Assembly (NCBI GenBank): GCA_003586115.2 | Contig: QVOM02000034.1 | Span: forward strand, 130,049,936-130,113,935 | Length of the DNA: 64,000 nucleotides | DNA from: Salvator merianae | Taxonomy: Eukaryota > Chordata > Lepidosauria > Squamata > Teiidae | Direction: 5' to 3' | Part shown: positions 1-11,985 of the stretch, piece by piece | Position numbering within the stretch: position 1 is the stretch's first letter | Layout of the letters: each line of letters begins with the position of its first letter | Program-made: the position numbers and the translations under genes | The notes under the pieces: generated by a model | Database searches by the model: none | Seen by the model: the letters and a program-made list of their open reading frames with translations, nothing else | What the model was told of the DNA's origin: nothing

Positions 1-1076
1 AAAACTCCTTCTTTTTTATAACACTGGCTTGCCACCCAATAGTATCTATTTAAACACTAAAAATCAAATACATTTATTGCTAATACACCATTAATTTCAC
101 ATTTAGATTGTCCTCTAGGTTTGCATTTTATCCTAGCACAAATGGTTAGGAACTGTAAGTACCCAATAAGAGATCATGTTTAATATGAAACATGTTTAAA
201 ATGTTTAAAAACTTGATACAGATGGAGTTTTGGTATGCAGGTGTTCACTGTGAAATATTCATATTTGTGCCTTGCTCATGAATATTTCTAAACATCAGAA
301 TATATGCCTTGCAAAACGTACTGATGCTTTTATGAAACAATATGAGAAGCAAAACAGGGGCACAGTTTGACATCATTCCCACATTTGCAATATAACACGG
401 ACTCAATTCAAACTAGTTTGTTCTCACACTTCATTTTTCCTGTGCTTGGCATGGAGAAACCATACCTTTTCTGTCTCCATCCCTTACCAAATTCCCCTCC
501 CTGTGCAGTCAGTGATTGGCTGCAGCCCCAGGGTTCAAATCTTGACTTCACAGGGGCAGGAAAGTCAAACTCTGCCTTCCATATTTCCCTGCTGCTTTCT
601 CATGGATTCCCTCGGTGACATTACTGGTCATTCGCCGTTTGCTTCTTCTCCCCCTTCAGGCTGTATCCACCCAAGCAGAACTTTGATTCCACATCAACCA
701 CAAAATAAAGCTTTTGAAAGGCAGATCACAATTTCTGCTCCTTTGTAATTGCACTTTTGCACAATTGTGAAATTCCGGAGTAGGATAAAAGCAGGGAGAG
801 GTCCATGAAACAGGAGAACCTGGGGGGCGGGGGAGGTCCATTATCGTGATAACGAAGTTAACTGTCAGCAAATGGACTCCACCTCACCTACCTCCAAGAC
901 ATCTACAGCAGCATGTGTCCCACTACGTAGCTGTGTGGTGCTGATGGCAAAATTGATAGTGAGGGGGTTATTTGTTGGGACAAGAGGACTACAACGGGCA
1001 GCATTTTGAATTAAAACACTCTCATGGAGGTGCAGCAGAGGCATCCAGCATGTCCACCCCCTGAAAGCACTCAAGA
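1..1076. other. 3' flank of KIAA1614, no gene recognised
   Basis: No open frame here resembles a known protein. If human synteny holds, the next gene to the left is STX6, running towards KIAA1614, so part of its 3' UTR could lie here, but nothing in the sequence proves it. A strong-looking acceptor (C-rich tract then CAG) sits on the minus strand near 821-845 and could open an alternative last exon of KIAA1614. Confidence 0.3.
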
Positions 1077-1164
1077 TCAGGAGCTGCACTTAACTTTGCC
1101 TTGCCTTAATGTTGCTGTTGCACTGTCGCGTTTTTCTGCAAAAGTGAGGGAAAGGGTCCCTAGA
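1077..1164 (-). CDS. Candidate terminal exon of KIAA1614 (weak)
   Basis: On the minus strand a long C/T tract ending TCCTGCAG forms a good splice acceptor at 1165-1166. The 88 bases after it start in the phase needed after the 5767-5950 exon (one base completing a TG codon) and stay open for 28 codons before TGA. The encoded tail contains LTFAEKRDSATATLRQGK. I do not recognise this peptide. Two other minus-strand acceptors, near 844 and 3286, are also phase-compatible, so the choice rests on acceptor quality alone. Confidence 0.25.
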
Positions 1165-1559
1165 CTGCAGGAGAAGGGGGAGCAACTAGGAGCAAGCAAT
1201 GCATTTTGGAACTGCCTTCTCCACCTCAGCCCACTGTCCTCTCCAGCTGGCCATGGTACCCTCTCTCACTAGCATGCAGCCCACAATGAACTATGTCGCT
1301 GCCTGAAGTTATCTGTAGTATTGTAGTGGTTTTGCAAAAAAGTTGTCGTAAATGTAAAAGGAGCTCTACTTCTTGGTTTAATTAACAGATGGAAGTGGAG
1401 GAAGCCTTTAATTTCTTTCTGTCAGTGCTGTTTAGGTTTTGGCGCCTGGTAAAGACCTTTCTCTTTGCCCAGGCATACGGTCCTTGACCCTCTGAGATAC
1501 CCCCTCATTGCTGCTGGGACTATTGTATTGTTGGGGTAGGGTGGTTTTGTGGTGGGGGC

Positions 1560-1755
1560 CATGAAATATTTTTTATGATGTTTTTATAATTTTTTTATGG
1601 TATTTTTACTGTAATACTTTTTATATATTTTGTAAGTTTCTTGTATGTTTTATGATGTTGTACAATGTTTTTATTGTAATAGCTTTTTGTATGGTTTTTG
1701 TAAGCCACCCTGGGACCCCTCGGTATAGGGCAGGGTAGAAATTGAAATAAATGAG
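1560..1755 (+). repeat. SINE/LINE 3' tail
   Basis: A T-rich stretch leads into TAAGCCACCCTGGGACCC, then GGCAGGGTAGAA and an AATAAATG tail. This is the ending shared by many reptile retroposons (RCC-CTGAGCCC ... GGGYGGGATATAAAT ... AATAAA). Similar endings occur at 19.2, 39.65 and 54.6 kb in this window. Confidence 0.65.
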
Positions 1756-3212
1756 GAGGAAGGACCGCAGACTGGCAAAGGAAAATGGAGAAAGTCTTTC
1801 TTTTCTTTTCATGGCAGCGGTGGAAGGGGGGATAAAGGAGGAGGAATGAAGTACTGTGCTCTTCACCCATCCACCCTTGCTGGCTGCAGTGCCCACCCTC
1901 CCAAGTTCAACGCTCACAGAATCCATCATTGGACAGCAGGAACTGGGGAGGCCTCCCTTGGCACACACCCCCAAAAAGTACAGTCTCTCCGAAATAGGTA
2001 GTAGGGGGAGATCCATCCCTTGACTTAGACCCTGTTGTCCAGGGGATCCAAGACAGGAAAGCAACATAGCTTCCCAATAAATGTTTCAGCAGCCCCCTGC
2101 TTCTTCTTCATATATATTTTATCTAACTTCATCCCTTCATCTGCACACCCTGGCATGTTTCTTAGCATGATGCTGTAGTAAAATAAAAACTGAGGCTTTC
2201 AGGTAGCAAAGAATTTTGAGAACTGATGAATATTATCACAGGTTTTATAGGGGTTAGATGGATGCCTTGCGCATATTTATTTTCTCAGACTTGTAAGCCC
2301 ACCTCTTTTGCTAAGCTTCCATTATTGCTATTCCTATCGGAAAGCCAGCCAGTCAGCCTCAAAGCTGAACACTGCAGCAGTAGGTACTCCTCTAGAACAC
2401 TAGAAGCAACTGAGAACCAAGTTTTAAATGGGACAAGAGGAAAAGGACAGGCTCTGATGAATTGTGCTCAGAGGGATAAACCAAATTCCTGTCTCTTAGA
2501 TCCCTGCCCGCTGAGAATCTAGCTCTATCCCTTATTTGAGAGAAAATGCTTCTTTAACTGATTCAACAGGGTCTAAGGCCCACGCTTACTCTTCTTTCCA
2601 GCAAAGCATGTTGAATACCCTTAATTCTGTGCTCAGTTATTAGGATATAAACCTCATTCTGAGCAATGGCTCTTAGCCATTGGTAAGTAGATGCTGAATT
2701 TTGTGATCCCCATGTAAATAAAAACAAAAACAAAACAAAAACCTTCTCTAGAAGATCTGGAGGTCAAAAGTCTAGTTTTCAGAGTGTCAGGGTTTTCTTT
2801 TGTTATTGTTATTTATTTATTTATTTATGGCTTTCTTGCTGTTCCGTATTTCACAGTTCCTTATTTCTACTTCTGGTACTGATTTTTCCAGCCCTTGGGA
2901 GTCATATCTGCTTCACCTAGGTTTGTCTGTTATAGCTGCTAAAATGGCACAGGTTCAAATGATGATGTTTCTAGCAAGGCAATAAGCCATTTGCACTTGA
3001 TCAAATTTTGCTTACCTGCTCAAATAATTAGATAAAAATATAATCTAAATAACATGCATAGTTTATTCTACAGAATTTGACTGGTTGACTGGCATTATGG
3101 AACCGGATTTTTAAAAATGTTATATTTTAGAAAACAGTGTTGTACCATTACTACATTTTAGATCTAAATCCTGGATAAAATACAGAGGCTTAATTTGTGC
3201 TCACCAAGATAT

Positions 3213-3226
3213 GTAACCATAGCAAC
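3213..3226. promoter_or_regulatory. RFX X-box motif, copy 1
   Basis: GTAACCATAGCAAC fits the X-box consensus GTNRCC-N(0-3)-RGYAAC at every fixed position, with a 2-base spacer. The same 14-mer, in the opposite orientation, occurs at 28923-28936 near the inferred KIAA1614 promoter. Binding by RFX factors is inference. Confidence 0.45.
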
Positions 3227-3654
3227 AACTAACTGGAGATTTTGGCACAAAGGGAGAAGCAGGTCAAGGCAGATTTGAAGGGGGAAAGTGGGAGGCGAAA
3301 GCTGCAGGGAGGGCGGTGTGGCTCAGAGCCATCTGGCATCACTAACAAAGCTGTGCCAGCTGACAGTGAGTGAAAAGCCAAGGCTGAGTGTGCAGAAGGC
3401 ATCTGTGGTGAGAGCTCCAAGTCCAGCTGGATCTGGGTGAAGGACAGGTTGCAGCATCAAGGAGGGAACAGAGATGCTGTTGGGCATAGATCCAACCTTG
3501 AAAAGCTCAGCTAGACTCAGATATGTTCAACAGCATGGGCACAAGGCAGAGGACAGGAAATGTTTGATTCTGAAAAATAGAGTATGCCCCATTTTAATAG
3601 GTCTACTGCTACATTTCCCAGTAAAATCCATATTAGGAAACAGCATGGTGTAAT

Positions 3655-3765
3655 ACATGTGACCTTCTAGATACTGCTGGATTCCCAGTTTATATGATCT
3701 TTGACCACTTGCAAAGCTGAGTGATGAAAGTTAGCATCCAATGTCTGAAAGGTCATCGTTTCATT
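3655..3765. repeat. Dispersed palindromic repeat (CCCATCAG type)
   Basis: Degenerate copy of a widespread reptile repeat whose consensus contains ACTACAACTCCCATCAGCCC and its inverse. Here the recognisable parts are CTGCTGGATTCCCAG, GTGATGAAAGTTAGCATCCA and TGTCTGAAAGGTC. Related copies are at 11.88-11.98 and 30.73-30.80 kb. Confidence 0.45.
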
Positions 3766-5766
3766 TCACATAGTTTCACAAGAGTCTGAGCCAGCCAAGG
3801 GAACTTCTCAATGCAGAAAGTTGTTCAGGACATACTATTTGTTCATCTTACCAGTGGTGACCAGTAACCACTGTGGTTGGGTGGGAGGCAAGGCAAATAA
3901 AAGGAAGTGGTCCCTGGAGTCAGCACAGGTAGAGCCAATGGTGGGTGCGACATATAATGTTGCTCTGTGTGCACTCGTATGAAAATTAACTCTAATGAAT
4001 ATAGTGTATTGTGCACACAGCAGTCAACCCTGGATTGAATCATGCATGAAAAAGAAGAGTAGTCTCAAATGCTGAGCTACTTGGTATGATGCCCACTTTG
4101 GTCTTATGGACCACTCCTGCACCTTACCCCATATTATTTACACTGACTGGCAGTAGCTCTCCAGCATATTTTTTAGTTCCTCCACAGTGCCTCCCATTAT
4201 CTGATATTATTAACTGGAGATAGCAATGATCAAACCTGTGACTTTCCATTCACAAAGCATTGCTTTCATAAGACTATATAATCTCATTCCAAGATTTCAG
4301 ATCAAATGCCTGATCTAATTCTGGCAGTCTTAAGTATCTCATAAGCTAACCTTACCTTGTAGGTTTCTTACAAAAAGGATTAAAATTGTAACTTTCATGT
4401 TGGCCCCCACAATAATACCAATCTTTTTTGAAACTGCATAGTTAGATGAACAGATTCTGTATTAATTTCTGTTCTCATACCCCATCTCAGAGCTGACCCA
4501 TAACTTGATCATCCGTGAACTCTGTCTCCAGGCCCTGCCAGCATATCATCCTTCTAGAACCATTTTCTCATCCTTTATTTGTGTGTGTAATGTTTAGATG
4601 CATGCTGACACTGCACCAGTCTCCTCATTCATATGGAGAAAAGAATATAACCAAGAAGAGATTGCTGCACTCCATTAGCACAAGCAAGGGAGATAGTGAC
4701 AGGGTGTGGACCTCACATGCTGTTTTCCCCAAACTTAGAAATGTTCTATCATGATGGGACAACTGCAAGCTAGGCCCTTATTACACAAACTGTCAATTCT
4801 AGACATGTGAGGATCATGGGCAATCATAAGCTGACTGGAAACCATAAAAAGAAAAATTAAAATAACATGCTGACATAATGCTTACATTACGGTATTGTAA
4901 ACTACTATTTTATTAATGTGTGTACTCGTCCCATTCTCTTTACACTTAGTGGAAGTTGGTTCCAGAACACTACAAGTATCTCATTTTTAAAAAATGTGTT
5001 TCTTTCTTAAGTTAAAAAGTTATATTTTACATTATTTTAAAGTTAGGTAAATATTTTTATTTATAAACCTAGTCCAGAGCACAAGTCTGTGTGAAGACAC
5101 TAGATACCGGGAAGGTGCCTGCTGTGACGGGCCCCTCTGCATCGCCATCCAATAATATGACCTCTTATTTTATTTTGAACTGATAATCAAACTCATCCTA
5201 ATAGTTCTAAAAAGGTAAAGAAAACAACAAGGATTTATTTCTGTTTTAAGCCTTCACATTTATTTAACACCTTGTGAGCAATTTTAACTCTTTCGGGGCA
5301 ATTTTAACTCTTTCCTACGAAATAAAAAGTGGCCCCCTTAAATTCAAATATTAAAGTTCAGAAAAAGCTTAAAATTGATGGCTAAAAATCAGGAAAGGGT
5401 GGTTTCTACTGCAATATAACTGAACAGAAACAAATCTGCAAATCTACTCTATGCCCACAACGTCAGACAATGTTTTGCATGGGGTAATTCCATATTCCAT
5501 ATTCCATATTTCTGTCACCATTTATATATTTTGATGAAGGTTTAAATGCTAGCTTGCTATTTTCCTGGCCACTAACTGTCACCAAATTGGAGCTTGGCTA
5601 GTATCCATCAGAACAGTGGGAAGATTCCATAACAAAGAGGATCCACCAACTACAATTTTCTGTGTACCCTTTTGGTGGTCTCATGACCAGCTCCTGCTCT
5701 TTGATTCCCTTCCCCACTTTGTTGACCATATATCTATTTGTGACGATATATAACGTGCTTACTCAC

Positions 5767-5950
5767 CAACGGTCAGCACTTGCTTGTACTGGCTTTGTCT
5801 TTTGTGGCTCTGCTACTGGAACCTCCTTACTTATTGACTGGGATGAGGTGGTAAAATTGGTCTCATCAGTTGTCAGGGAGAGGCTAATGGCGGCAGGACT
5901 GATGGCATTGGAAGTAAGAGAAGGAACATCACACGCTGAGGATGTTGGAC
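5767..5950 (-). CDS. KIAA1614: KIAA1614 coding exon 6
   Basis: The 184-base exon runs from acceptor TTGCAATAG|GT (5951-5952) to donor TG|GTGAGTAAG (5765-5766). It enters in phase 1 and leaves in phase 2, and is open throughout its 61 codons. The peptide is rich in Ser, Thr and Pro (contains SSACDVPSLTSNAISPAA and EPQKTKPVQASADRW), like the low-complexity C-terminal part of the previous exon. Entry phase matches the donor at 8403 exactly (G|GT gives Gly). No domain is visible. It is the most downstream exon I can place with confidence; the protein must continue in at least one more exon. Confidence 0.8.
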
Positions 5951-6234
5951 CTATTGCAACAATACAGATGCTTACAGATGCTGTTTTTAGAATACATTTG
6001 GGCTAGACTCATTTAGCTAGGCCAATAGAACACATCTGATAACTGTAGCTCAACCCACCTTTATTAAAAAAAATCCCCTTATTTCATATCAGATGCTGCC
6101 CTGTACTCTGGACAGGGTCCAAGTTTGAGAAAGAAGATGTATATCTACATTCACAAACATTGTCTTATTCCTATTTAACCCTATCATTTTTTTCAATGAA
6201 TATTAGTGAACAGTACTATCCTGGGAGTGCTAAG

Positions 6235-6372
6235 AACAAGCATTGAATTAGGACTTAGGAGTCCCCGGGTTCAAATACTCATTTAGCCATGGAAGTACAC
6301 CTGGTGACCTTGAGCCAGTTGCTGCTCCTCAGCCTAACCTACCTCACAAAACTGTGAGAACAAAATAATTAA
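6235..6372 (+). repeat. SINE head, MIR/CORE-like
   Basis: The order GGGTTCAAATACTCATTTAG, CATGGAAGTACACCTGGTGA, CCTTGAGCCAG, CCTAACCTACCTCACA matches the tRNA-like head and core of reptile MIR/CORE-type SINEs (B box GGTTCAAAT; core GGTGACCTTGGGCCAGTCA ... CTACCTCACAGGGTTGTTGTGAG). Its 3' tail reappears at 6985-7020 beyond an inserted LINE fragment. Confidence 0.7.
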
Positions 6373-6984
6373 TGTGTTTGTTTATTTAAAATATTTCTAT
6401 ACCATTTCCCATTAAAAAAAAAATAACCTCAAAGTGGTTCACCTAGACATCAGTAAAAACAGATAGAACCATAAATTACATAAAAACTTTAAAATCATGG
6501 ATGAGAATGGAAAACATTCACACTAGGAAAGCCTGGATAAAAGGATAGGCTTTCAGAAGATGTCCCACAAAGATTAAAGAAGAGAGAAGGCCTGACTGCA
6601 GGTAGTCATAAGACAGCATTTGGCAACACACGCATTTGGCAGCATACACGCAAGAGGACCCCCACTTAATGATCTCACAAGCTTATAAAGAGAAAGGTAA
6701 TTTGCCAAATAATCTGATCCCAAGTTGTTAAGGGCCTTTTATGTGAAAGCACAGGTGTAATATATGCATGGTGAGATGCCCTACTCAGCAACCTGGTTGC
6801 CACATTATGCACTAGTTGCAGCTTCTGGAGCAGGTACATGAGCAGTCCCATACAGAGTGCATTACAATAATCTAAATGTGAAGTTATCAGTGTTAGACGA
6901 CAGTGGCTAAGCTATCACATTCCAGGTACAGGTGTAGTTGGTAAAGCAGCTGAAGCTGGTGACAGGCACTCTTGGCTACAGAAA
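6373..6984 (-). mobile_element. L2-like LINE 3' fragment inserted in a SINE
   Basis: Read on the minus strand, this is the 3' part of an old L2/CR1-group LINE. In plus orientation it shows the hallmark order TTGTTAAGGGCC, ACCTGGTTGCCACATTATGC, ACAGAGTGCATTACAATAAT, CAGTGGCTAAGCTATC. The 3' end is the TTTATTTAAAATATTTCTATACC side at 6378-6405. The same segment is present at 16.05-17.23 kb. No reading frame survives. Confidence 0.65.
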
Positions 6985-7020
6985 TCTCAAAGTCTTCAGA
7001 AAAAGGGTGGGATATAAATG
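6985..7020 (+). repeat. 3' tail of the split SINE
   Basis: AAAGGGTGGGATATAAATG is the standard tail of the SINE whose head is at 6235-6372. The order head, LINE fragment, tail indicates that the LINE inserted into the SINE. Confidence 0.55.
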
Positions 7021-8402
7021 CTCTCCCTATTTCCTCTTAAACTGTAACCAAGAGACTACTAAATCAAAAAGCATAGACACGCTCTTAAGTTTCTAAGTAA
7101 AAAGAGAACCCAGATTTTGTATTTTTATGAGCTCTCAGCTTAAGAGTTTTTCCAAAGAAGTTGGCATATTTGAGGATAATTATATCAGAGAATAAATATG
7201 GAAAAATATTCACAGCATATAAAAACAAATATGCAAAAATATTCACAACATAAAAAATGAAAAAATGCTAAATCAATACAATGGAGCTGTCCAGAGAGGA
7301 ATATCATTGTAAACAGAAATGATTTTAATTTCTTTCAAAAAGTGATAGCAAGAAGGCCTGCTGCGCACCGACAGGAAGATTACTGCTGATGGCTGGTGCT
7401 TCTGCAATGAAGGCCCTTTGATAGGCACTTGGCCTCACAGCATCTTAGCTAGATGGAACTAGCAAAAAGCCTTCTTGCTTAAATGCAGAGGTCAATGGTA
7501 CTAGCTAAGCTGATTTTTCAAATACCCAGGTCTAGAGCTCTTTAAGGCTTTATAAGTTAAAACAAACACTTTGAATTGGACCCATTACCCGGATTGCATT
7601 TGTGCTCTCAGTTATTGGATTCCAGAATTTTTTAATAACCAGGAGACATGTGCAGTTGGAGATACCACAATCAAAATGGACAAGTCTATCTTGGTGGCTT
7701 CAGGAGGTCAGTCTGTCAAGTGGGCAAGTATTGACAGAGTCCAAGAGAACAGTGGTGAGTACAAATGCAAAGAGGTTGAATCCTCTGCTAGGCTTCCTGT
7801 GTAGTTTTTCTGCTGACAGGGAAGGACAACTTATGGCTGGCAGCTGGTGAGTCAGCCAGTGATTTTCTGATGGAACTCCTCTGCCCCACAAGGAATCATG
7901 CAAGGAACACTCAAGGTCTTAAAGGAGTCCTCCAGCAGCTCCTGCGAAGAACTGACACAGAACATAGCTATGGTATCTACCCCTAGCTGGGCGAAAAACC
8001 TTTACTTGCATGTAGCCTTTGTTATATGAAACAGGATCCTAAAGCTACAGGGCTTGGTATGACTCTGTAAAGCTGTTCTTACATTCCAGAAGTGGGGCCT
8101 GAGGGTTAACTAGGACTTTATATAACTTATTCAGCTATCCTTCCATCTTCTCTAAAAATGTCCCGCCATTTTCACATACCTCCTGTACCACCACCACTTT
8201 CCATTCTGAAACTACTCTTAAAATAATCATATATGATTATTGAATATATGAATAAGGTATTCATATATAGAGGCAAATCATTACAAAATAGTTTTGAATA
8301 AATTATTCTCTCTCGTATAACTTATCTTGAAACAAAATATATTAATTATCTTTCTGGAATGCCATTTTGTCTTTTCTGTAGCTGACAAACAAAAATTCCT
8401 AC
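7021..8402. other. KIAA1614 intron 5, left part
   Basis: No coding exon is seen. At 7541-7590 the string TTTAAGGCTTTATAAGTTAA followed by CACTTTGAATTGGACCC is another fragment of the L2-like LINE (consensus: GGGCTTTATAGGTC ... ACCTTGAATTGGGCCC). The plus-strand open frames at 7571-7850 lie in this repeat-derived sequence and are not genes. Confidence 0.55.
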
Positions 8403-10123
8403 CTTGTTTTTTTCTTAACTTCTGACTGTCTTGGAGCTGTTCATTTGTACTCTTCATTGTAGCAGTTGCTGAGTGTTTTGGCTGAAGTTTGGCATGCTTA
8501 TTATTGCAATTATTGGTGGACAAGGCCAGCAGCTGACTCTTGGAGAGCATCTTTGGATTCTGCAACATACTCTGCTCCTCTCCTCCAGACACATGCATAT
8601 GGTGAACGTTATTAGAAGATGCTGAGAACATCAATAGGTTACTGTCTTGTTCTATCTGTTCAGCATTTTGGTTGGTCTGCTTATAACTGCCTGTTAAAAC
8701 AGTCCTTCTATAAGGCATAGGAGAGGAATGTTCTTTCCCAGATGTAGGGGGCACAGGTACTCGGTACACGGTATTATAGCTGGCAGCTAGCTCTTTAGTA
8801 AGCTGTTCAGAAGCACCTTTTACCTGCTTAGCTTGACTTGAATTGTTGGCCAGCTTATGAGTATAGATGGAAGTTTCCACTGGCTGCCTGTCCACAGAAT
8901 CTTTTACACCATCAGGAACTGGATGGGAAGACTGGGAGTGTACAGTAGGTGTGGGTTGTCTCAGTTGAGCTTTGGTTATCTTTGCATGTCCCTGTGATCT
9001 ACCTTTCTTCACCAGTTGTTGTAGATCTGCAGGCTGGTTGCCCCTGGGAAAGCCTCCTATGGCCTTACTGGCTGACACTTTGGTTACCTCACTCTTTATT
9101 TTAGATGTCCTCTTTGAGTTTGAGTTAATTGTTTCATTATCAGTTGATTTATTTTCGACTTTGCTAATACCAAGTACACTATTGCAGACTTCTCCATTGG
9201 TACTGCAGTTGCCATTTGTTCTGCGCTGCTCTACTTCAGTCTTCTTTTCTTTCTGTAAAACACATGATGGACTAGGATCTAAACCAGTCCCACTATGCAA
9301 GTGGTTTTGCGATACTGATGGTTGGCTGCTGGTACCAGCTTCTTCGCTGTCTGTCCGATAACTATCAGATGTGTCAGTTGCACTATCTAAAGCAGAATCC
9401 ACATCATCTATACAAGTCACTTCTCCAATATAGGTCTCCCTGATACGTTCTGTATAAACCCGCTGTCGAGAAGGAAGGATCCATAGTGGAGTTCCTTTGG
9501 GTCCTAGAGTCCTTGTTCGCGAGTCTTCCTGGGATGTGCTGCTTTCATTCTTCTGTGCTAAATCTTTGTTTTCTTGGGAGACATTAACAGTTTGATCTGT
9601 GCCTTTCCCAGTTTGGTTTACTCTAACATCTGAGATCGAATTGGCTGCTAAATTGTTTACATAAGATCCACAAGCACTGCACTTTCCCTCTGCATTCACC
9701 AGAAGAGGTTTCTCCTTTTCTGAGTACCCTCTATCACTATCGCAAGCAAGCACTCCTGTTGTCTGCCCAGAGCTCTGCTGTTTCCAGCCAGGCTTGGTAA
9801 TGCTGTTCTCTTTACGTTGGAAGCCACCACTGATATAATCTGAAAGATCTGGCTTGGAGACAAGGGGCCCTTGGCCTAAAGACAGAAGAACTGAATCCAA
9901 CACTCGCTTTTGACGCTGCTGCAGGCGTTCCATGTAACGGACTTCAGCATCGCGTGCAGATTCATCTTCAAAACGTACCCTGGATGGCGACGGGCCTCGC
10001 TTCCTTTGCTGATCACAGCTGGACTCTCCACTAGATGAGTCACTCAGGTTCCCACTAGTGCGGGAGTCTTCACCCTTTGCAAAGAAGTTCTTGGCATTTG
10101 CAGCAGGCATTCTGCAACCATCC
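8403..10123 (-). CDS. KIAA1614: KIAA1614 large central exon (conserved domain)
   Basis: This 1721-base exon carries about residues 410-983 of the KIAA1614 orthologue, a vertebrate protein of unknown biochemical function. Acceptor: TTTTATTTTGTATCACAG|GGAT. Donor: AAACAAG|GTAGGA at 8401-8402. It begins with DGCRMPAANAKNFF and a Ser-rich stretch (LSDSSSGESS), then the most conserved-looking block, about residues 459-515: RVRFEDESARDAEVRY, then a basic predicted helix MERLQQRQKRVLDSVL. I assign this block to the family domain annotated as DUF4685, from memory. Further on are LGPKGTPLWILPSRQR, an acidic DDVDSALDSATDTSDSY patch and a long low-complexity Ser/Gln/Asn-rich tail. There is no signal peptide or membrane segment, so the protein is probably intracellular. 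The reading frame runs on past the donor into the intron to 8281; that extension is not coding. The identification rests on this block plus position next to XPR1. Confidence 0.88.
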
Positions 10124-10446
10124 CTGTGATACAAAATAAAAGGAACTGTATCTAAACCTAGTCAAATTGATCAGCCTTAGCTCCAAATACTGGGGGCAGG
10201 GGGCAACACTTGAGTCTACTGGAGTCTAATGAGAAGCCATGGTTTTCGTAACCTCTCTTTCAGAATTCAGCTCCTTTCTCCAGACAGCAGAGCATCTTAA
10301 TCATCTCAGATTTATTATACCATGAAACTTCCCATTTACCATAAAAATAATATTGAAGCAATATTGTTTGCAGATATGACCTTAAAACATCAAGAAGCAA
10401 TGCAAAAGGCTGCTTAGAGTTAATTCATGTACACTGAATATGCAGT

Positions 10447-10500
10447 GATCCCTCATAGTTTTGCATATTAGTGAGGGAGGGTTTCACATCCTCCCTCACT
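10447..10500. repeat. MITE-like end with 11-bp hairpin
   Basis: CAGTGATCCCTCA resembles the terminal sequence of pogo/Tigger-type miniature elements. It is followed by AGTGAGGGAGG (10470-10480), a 9-base loop and the perfect complement CCTCCCTCACT (10490-10500). A related string, AAATAGTGAGGGAGGATCAC, occurs near 25987. Confidence 0.4.
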
Positions 10501-11624
10501 ATTCACTACCTATAATTCACAACATATCTATAACCTAAAACTCACATACTTACAAGTTTGGTGCTAGAAAACTGTTGTTTTCTTTGAGATGGTAAGGATT
10601 AGAAAATACTGTTTTCCAACTTTCTCGCTATTTGTAAATTTCAGTGTCCATCCAATTTTGGAAGAATGTCCTGCACGAAGGACATTTGTAAAGCCAAGAT
10701 CCAAAGCTAGTTAGATATAAAAGACTCGTGCTCTGGCTTCAGAATGTCGAGGGTGAATTTGAGGTACTTGTAAACTTGTAAGGTGAATTATAATTCCAAA
10801 ATCAAGAACTGACTGGTATTGGATAAGCAGGCAAAACAGTAGGTCTGCCCTATATATAACCACCATTCAAGCAATTATGTAGACCTACAAAAAAGACCTT
10901 GACAGTAGACGTCCAGAACGTGTCCCAGTGGATCTCTCATCCAGATGCTGACCAAGCCCAGACCTGTTTAGCTTTATAAGCAGAAGTACCCAAAGTGTTT
11001 TAAACCATTATCTAAGCTTTGCTGTACAAAATGAAAGAGCCAGTTTTTTTTTAATTTGTTGCCTTAGGGTGAGGGAGGAAAACAAATTTTTGGCAGACCT
11101 ACTTTAAAATGTAAATAAATATTTAATGAACAACCAATTAAGAAACATAAAACAAATCTATTTAGGTATTAGAAATATAAGACTTTTTATTCTGCAAAGA
11201 TGTCAGAAAAACTTTTCCAAAAAAGCACACTGAGATTTCATTATGGAAAAGAATCTCAGAAGTAGCTGTCCTCACATTTTCAAATAAAGGTAATTTCCAT
11301 TTTGCTAGAAGAAGATTAAACTCTGGCTGCAGAAAGCATCACATACAAGATCTAGAAAGTGTACTAGTCTACTATTCTTGCTCTTTCTGCAAAGATTCAA
11401 ACAGCTTGTTGGAGGGTGAGGCTCAAAGTTTGAGTTCACTGATAGTATTTATAGGAAAGTTTAGTTTGTTTACTAAATTTCTATAGCTGTCCAATAACAT
11501 TAAAATATACAAAAAGATAAATACATGTATAAGCAGCAAATTTAAAACCAGAACAGCCAAACAGATCTCTAAAATGTCTGGCTGAATAGAAGGGTATTCA
11601 CTTGATGCTTAAGAGTATATAAGG

Positions 11625-11710
11625 ATAGTGCTAGGCAGACCTGTCTAGGGAGCCTGTTCCAGAGTCTGGGTGCCACTCACTTGAAAGGTCCTTATTTCTT
11701 TTGTTTCAGC
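11625..11710 (-). repeat. L2-like LINE fragment
   Basis: GGCAGACCTGTCTAGGGAGC followed by CTGTTCCAGAGTCTGGGTGCC matches the stretch of the L2-like repeat that, in intact copies, lies between its 3' end and the GAATTGGGCCC segment. Short and decayed. Confidence 0.5.
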
Positions 11711-11877
11711 TAACCTACAAAACTTTCATAGACTTTAGGAGAAGAGACACAAAAAATCTATCTCTTAAATACTGTAGAGTGAAAATCTTTTCTAGGATAT
11801 GTTGGAGAACCACATGAAGAAATAAACAGAGCATCTGAAAAGCTACCAACACCTATTAGTGATATATATCCTTTATT

Positions 11878-11985
11878 TCAGCCTTCCCTAGTCTGGTCAC
11901 CAGACATCACTGGACTTCAACTGTAATCAGTCTCAGCTAACATAGCTAAAAGCCAGAGATGATGGGAGACCCACATATTTAGCAC
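11878..11985. repeat. Dispersed palindromic repeat (CCCATCAG type)
   Basis: CCTTCCCTAGTCTGGTCACC, ACTTCAACTGTAATCAGTC and GATGATGGGAGACC fit both halves of the palindromic reptile repeat also seen at 3.66 and 30.73 kb. Confidence 0.5.

Larger units (their letters stand above)
1756..5766. other. KIAA1614 last intron or 3' region, mostly unassigned
   Basis: About 4 kb with no convincing coding exon. Minus-strand open frames at 1621-2067 and 3229-3420 are discussed under findings. A tandem 17-base duplication (GCAATTTTAACTCTTTC) lies at 5278-5314, and a run of three overlapping ATTCCATATTCC-like units lies near 5487-5510. Otherwise this is ordinary AT-rich sequence. Confidence 0.5.

Noticed and set aside
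1621..2067. 148-codon minus frame
   Set aside because: Its C-terminal third lies in the retroposon tail at 1560-1755 and another frame overlaps it; no recognisable motif.
3229..3420. 63-codon minus frame as a separate gene
   Set aside because: Frame is short and Ser/Leu-rich without family resemblance. Kept only as part of an alternative KIAA1614 last exon starting near 3286.
5662..6006. 114-codon plus-strand frame
   Set aside because: It is the reverse shadow of KIAA1614 exon 6.
8281..8402. Extension of the large KIAA1614 frame to 8281
   Set aside because: The GT donor at 8401-8402 joins in phase to the next exon, and residues after it lose the low-complexity coding character; this is intron read-through.
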